16,003 nucleotides of DNA from positions 1 through 16,003 of the forward strand of contig JBIKLI010000065.1 of NCBI GenBank assembly GCA_044359885.1, in the 5' to 3' direction. The translations under genes and the position numbers were made by a program. This document shows, in pieces, positions 15,163-16,003 of this stretch (within the stretch, counting starts at the first letter, position 1; every line of letters starts with the position of its first letter). The DNA comes from CAIOSQ01 sp044359885. Its GTDB lineage: Bacteria > Pseudomonadota > Alphaproteobacteria > CACIAM-22H2. A model generated the notes under the pieces. That model did no database searches. It saw only the letters and a list, made by a program, of their open reading frames with translations, and was not told the origin of the DNA.

Positions 15163-16003
15163 ATGTCGATTGAAAATGGCAGGATCATCGGCCGGCGTGA
15201 CGCCATGGCCGGCGCAGCGGCGGCCGGGGCAGTCGTCGGCATGCCCTTCGCCGGCGCTCGCGCACAGGCGAACGAGCCCGTCAACTTCATCGCGTGGTCG
15301 GCGGTCGTCGATCAGGTCCGCTCGCACATCACCGCTTTCGAGAGCGCATCCAGCATCCGGGTCAACTACGAGAATCATCCGGCCGCGCAGTTCCGCGCCA
15401 CGCTCGTCGCGCGCATCGTCGGCAACGCGCCGATCGACGTGATGTGGATGAACGATGCCTGGGGCCCCGAATTCGCGGAAGCCGGATGGGCAGCCCCGAT
15501 CGACGACATCCCCGAACTGATGCGCTACAACGAAGCGACGAGCCAGTTCTGCACGAACTACATGCGCTGGAAGGGCCGCCAGTACGGCCTTGCCTATTAC
15601 GGCGACCACATGTCGTTCATGTACAACACCGAACTCATGGAGCGCGCCGGCATCCAGCGCCCGCCCGAGACCTGGGACGAAGTCGTCCAGCAGTCGCTGC
15701 AGATCAAGCAGCGCGGCATCTGCGAATTCCCGCTGCTGCTGTCGCTGGCCGCCGACGCCTGGCTGATCGAGATGTTCTCGGCCATCGGCTTCTCCTTCGG
15801 CGGCCGCTTCGCGGACGAGAACAATGCGCCGGTCATGGCCGATCCGCGTCGCGGGATGGCCGCGGCCCTCAAGTGGATCCAGGACGCGATCCATGTCCAC
15901 AAGATCGTGTCGCCTGGCGCGACCACGACCAACGAGATCCCCGGCCTGCGCGCCTTCTCGTCGGGCGCGCATGCGTTCGGCGTGATCCCGCGCTACCGCA
16001 TCC
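15163..16003 (+). CDS. ABC-transporter solute-binding protein, family 1, with Tat signal (3' partial)
   Basis: Starts at the ATG at 15163 with AGGGAGG (15151-15157) five bases upstream, and remains open for 280 codons to the right edge. The N-terminus has a twin-arginine signal, GRRDAMAG (Arg11-Arg12), a hydrophobic Ala/Gly/Val stretch and a likely cleavage after GARAQA, so it should be exported folded to the periplasm. The mature part is typical of family 1 extracellular solute-binding proteins: APIDVMWMNDAWGPEFAEAG, then GLAYYGDHMSFMYNTELMERAGIQRPPETWDE. These bind sugars or other organic solutes for ABC importers; permease and ATPase genes are expected just beyond the edge. It is transcribed divergently from the amidase-hydroxylase operon, suggesting that it imports that pathway's substrate, though this is inference. 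The residues that would set ligand choice cannot be assigned. Confidence 0.92.
   Translation, partial: MSIENGRIIGRRDAMAGAAAAGAVVGMPFAGARAQANEPVNFIAWSAVVDQVRSHITAFESASSIRVNYENHPAAQFRATLVARIVGNAPIDVMWMNDAWGPEFAEAGWAAPIDDIPELMRYNEATSQFCTNYMRWKGRQYGLAYYGDHMSFMYNTELMERAGIQRPPETWDEVVQQSLQIKQRGICEFPLLLSLAADAWLIEMFSAIGFSFGGRFADENNAPVMADPRRGMAAALKWIQDAIHVHKIVSPGATTTNEIPGLRAFSSGAHAFGVIPRYRI

Overview
The window comes from a very GC-rich bacterial chromosome. Gene content and style (xanthine-dehydrogenase-family operons with amidases, Tat-exported solute-binding proteins, ATGA-overlapping genes) suggest a proteobacterium, most likely an alphaproteobacterium. That placement is an inference; no rRNA or marker gene is present. 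High GC produces many long open frames antisense to, or out of frame with, the real genes, and these were discarded. I saw no tRNA, rRNA, CRISPR array, transposase or attachment site.

Left part (1-7003, all on +): the 3' end of a large YhaN/SbcC-type coiled-coil ATPase with an unusual C-terminal winged-helix-like tail, then a 319-base gap without a recognised gene, a 721-residue tandem AAA ATPase, and a WYL-domain transcriptional regulator. Such a set (SMC-like DNA-handling ATPase, a second nucleotide-driven machine, WYL regulator) resembles modules found in defence or DNA-repair loci. No known system matches from memory, so it is the best candidate in the window for something undescribed. 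The N-terminus of the ATPase, and a possible YhaO-like nuclease partner, lie beyond the left edge.

Middle (7150-8082, +): a ten-helix DMT/EamA-type exporter whose 3' end overlaps the convergent operon by 49 bases.

Right part (8034-14955, all on -, transcribed right to left): a tightly coupled six-gene catabolic operon, in transcription order cupin, amidase, second amidase, FAD subunit, 2Fe-2S subunit and molybdopterin subunit of a xanthine-dehydrogenase-family hydroxylase. Every junction overlaps by 1 or 4 bases. A well-formed promoter-like sequence (TTGATG, 17 bases, TATAGA) lies just upstream of the cupin gene. Divergently, an ABC-transporter solute-binding protein with a twin-arginine signal starts at 15163 and runs off the right edge. 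Together these look like uptake, hydroxylation and amide hydrolysis of a small, probably nitrogen-containing, organic compound. The substrate cannot be read from the sequence, and the large subunit lacks the active-site cysteine of true CO dehydrogenase.
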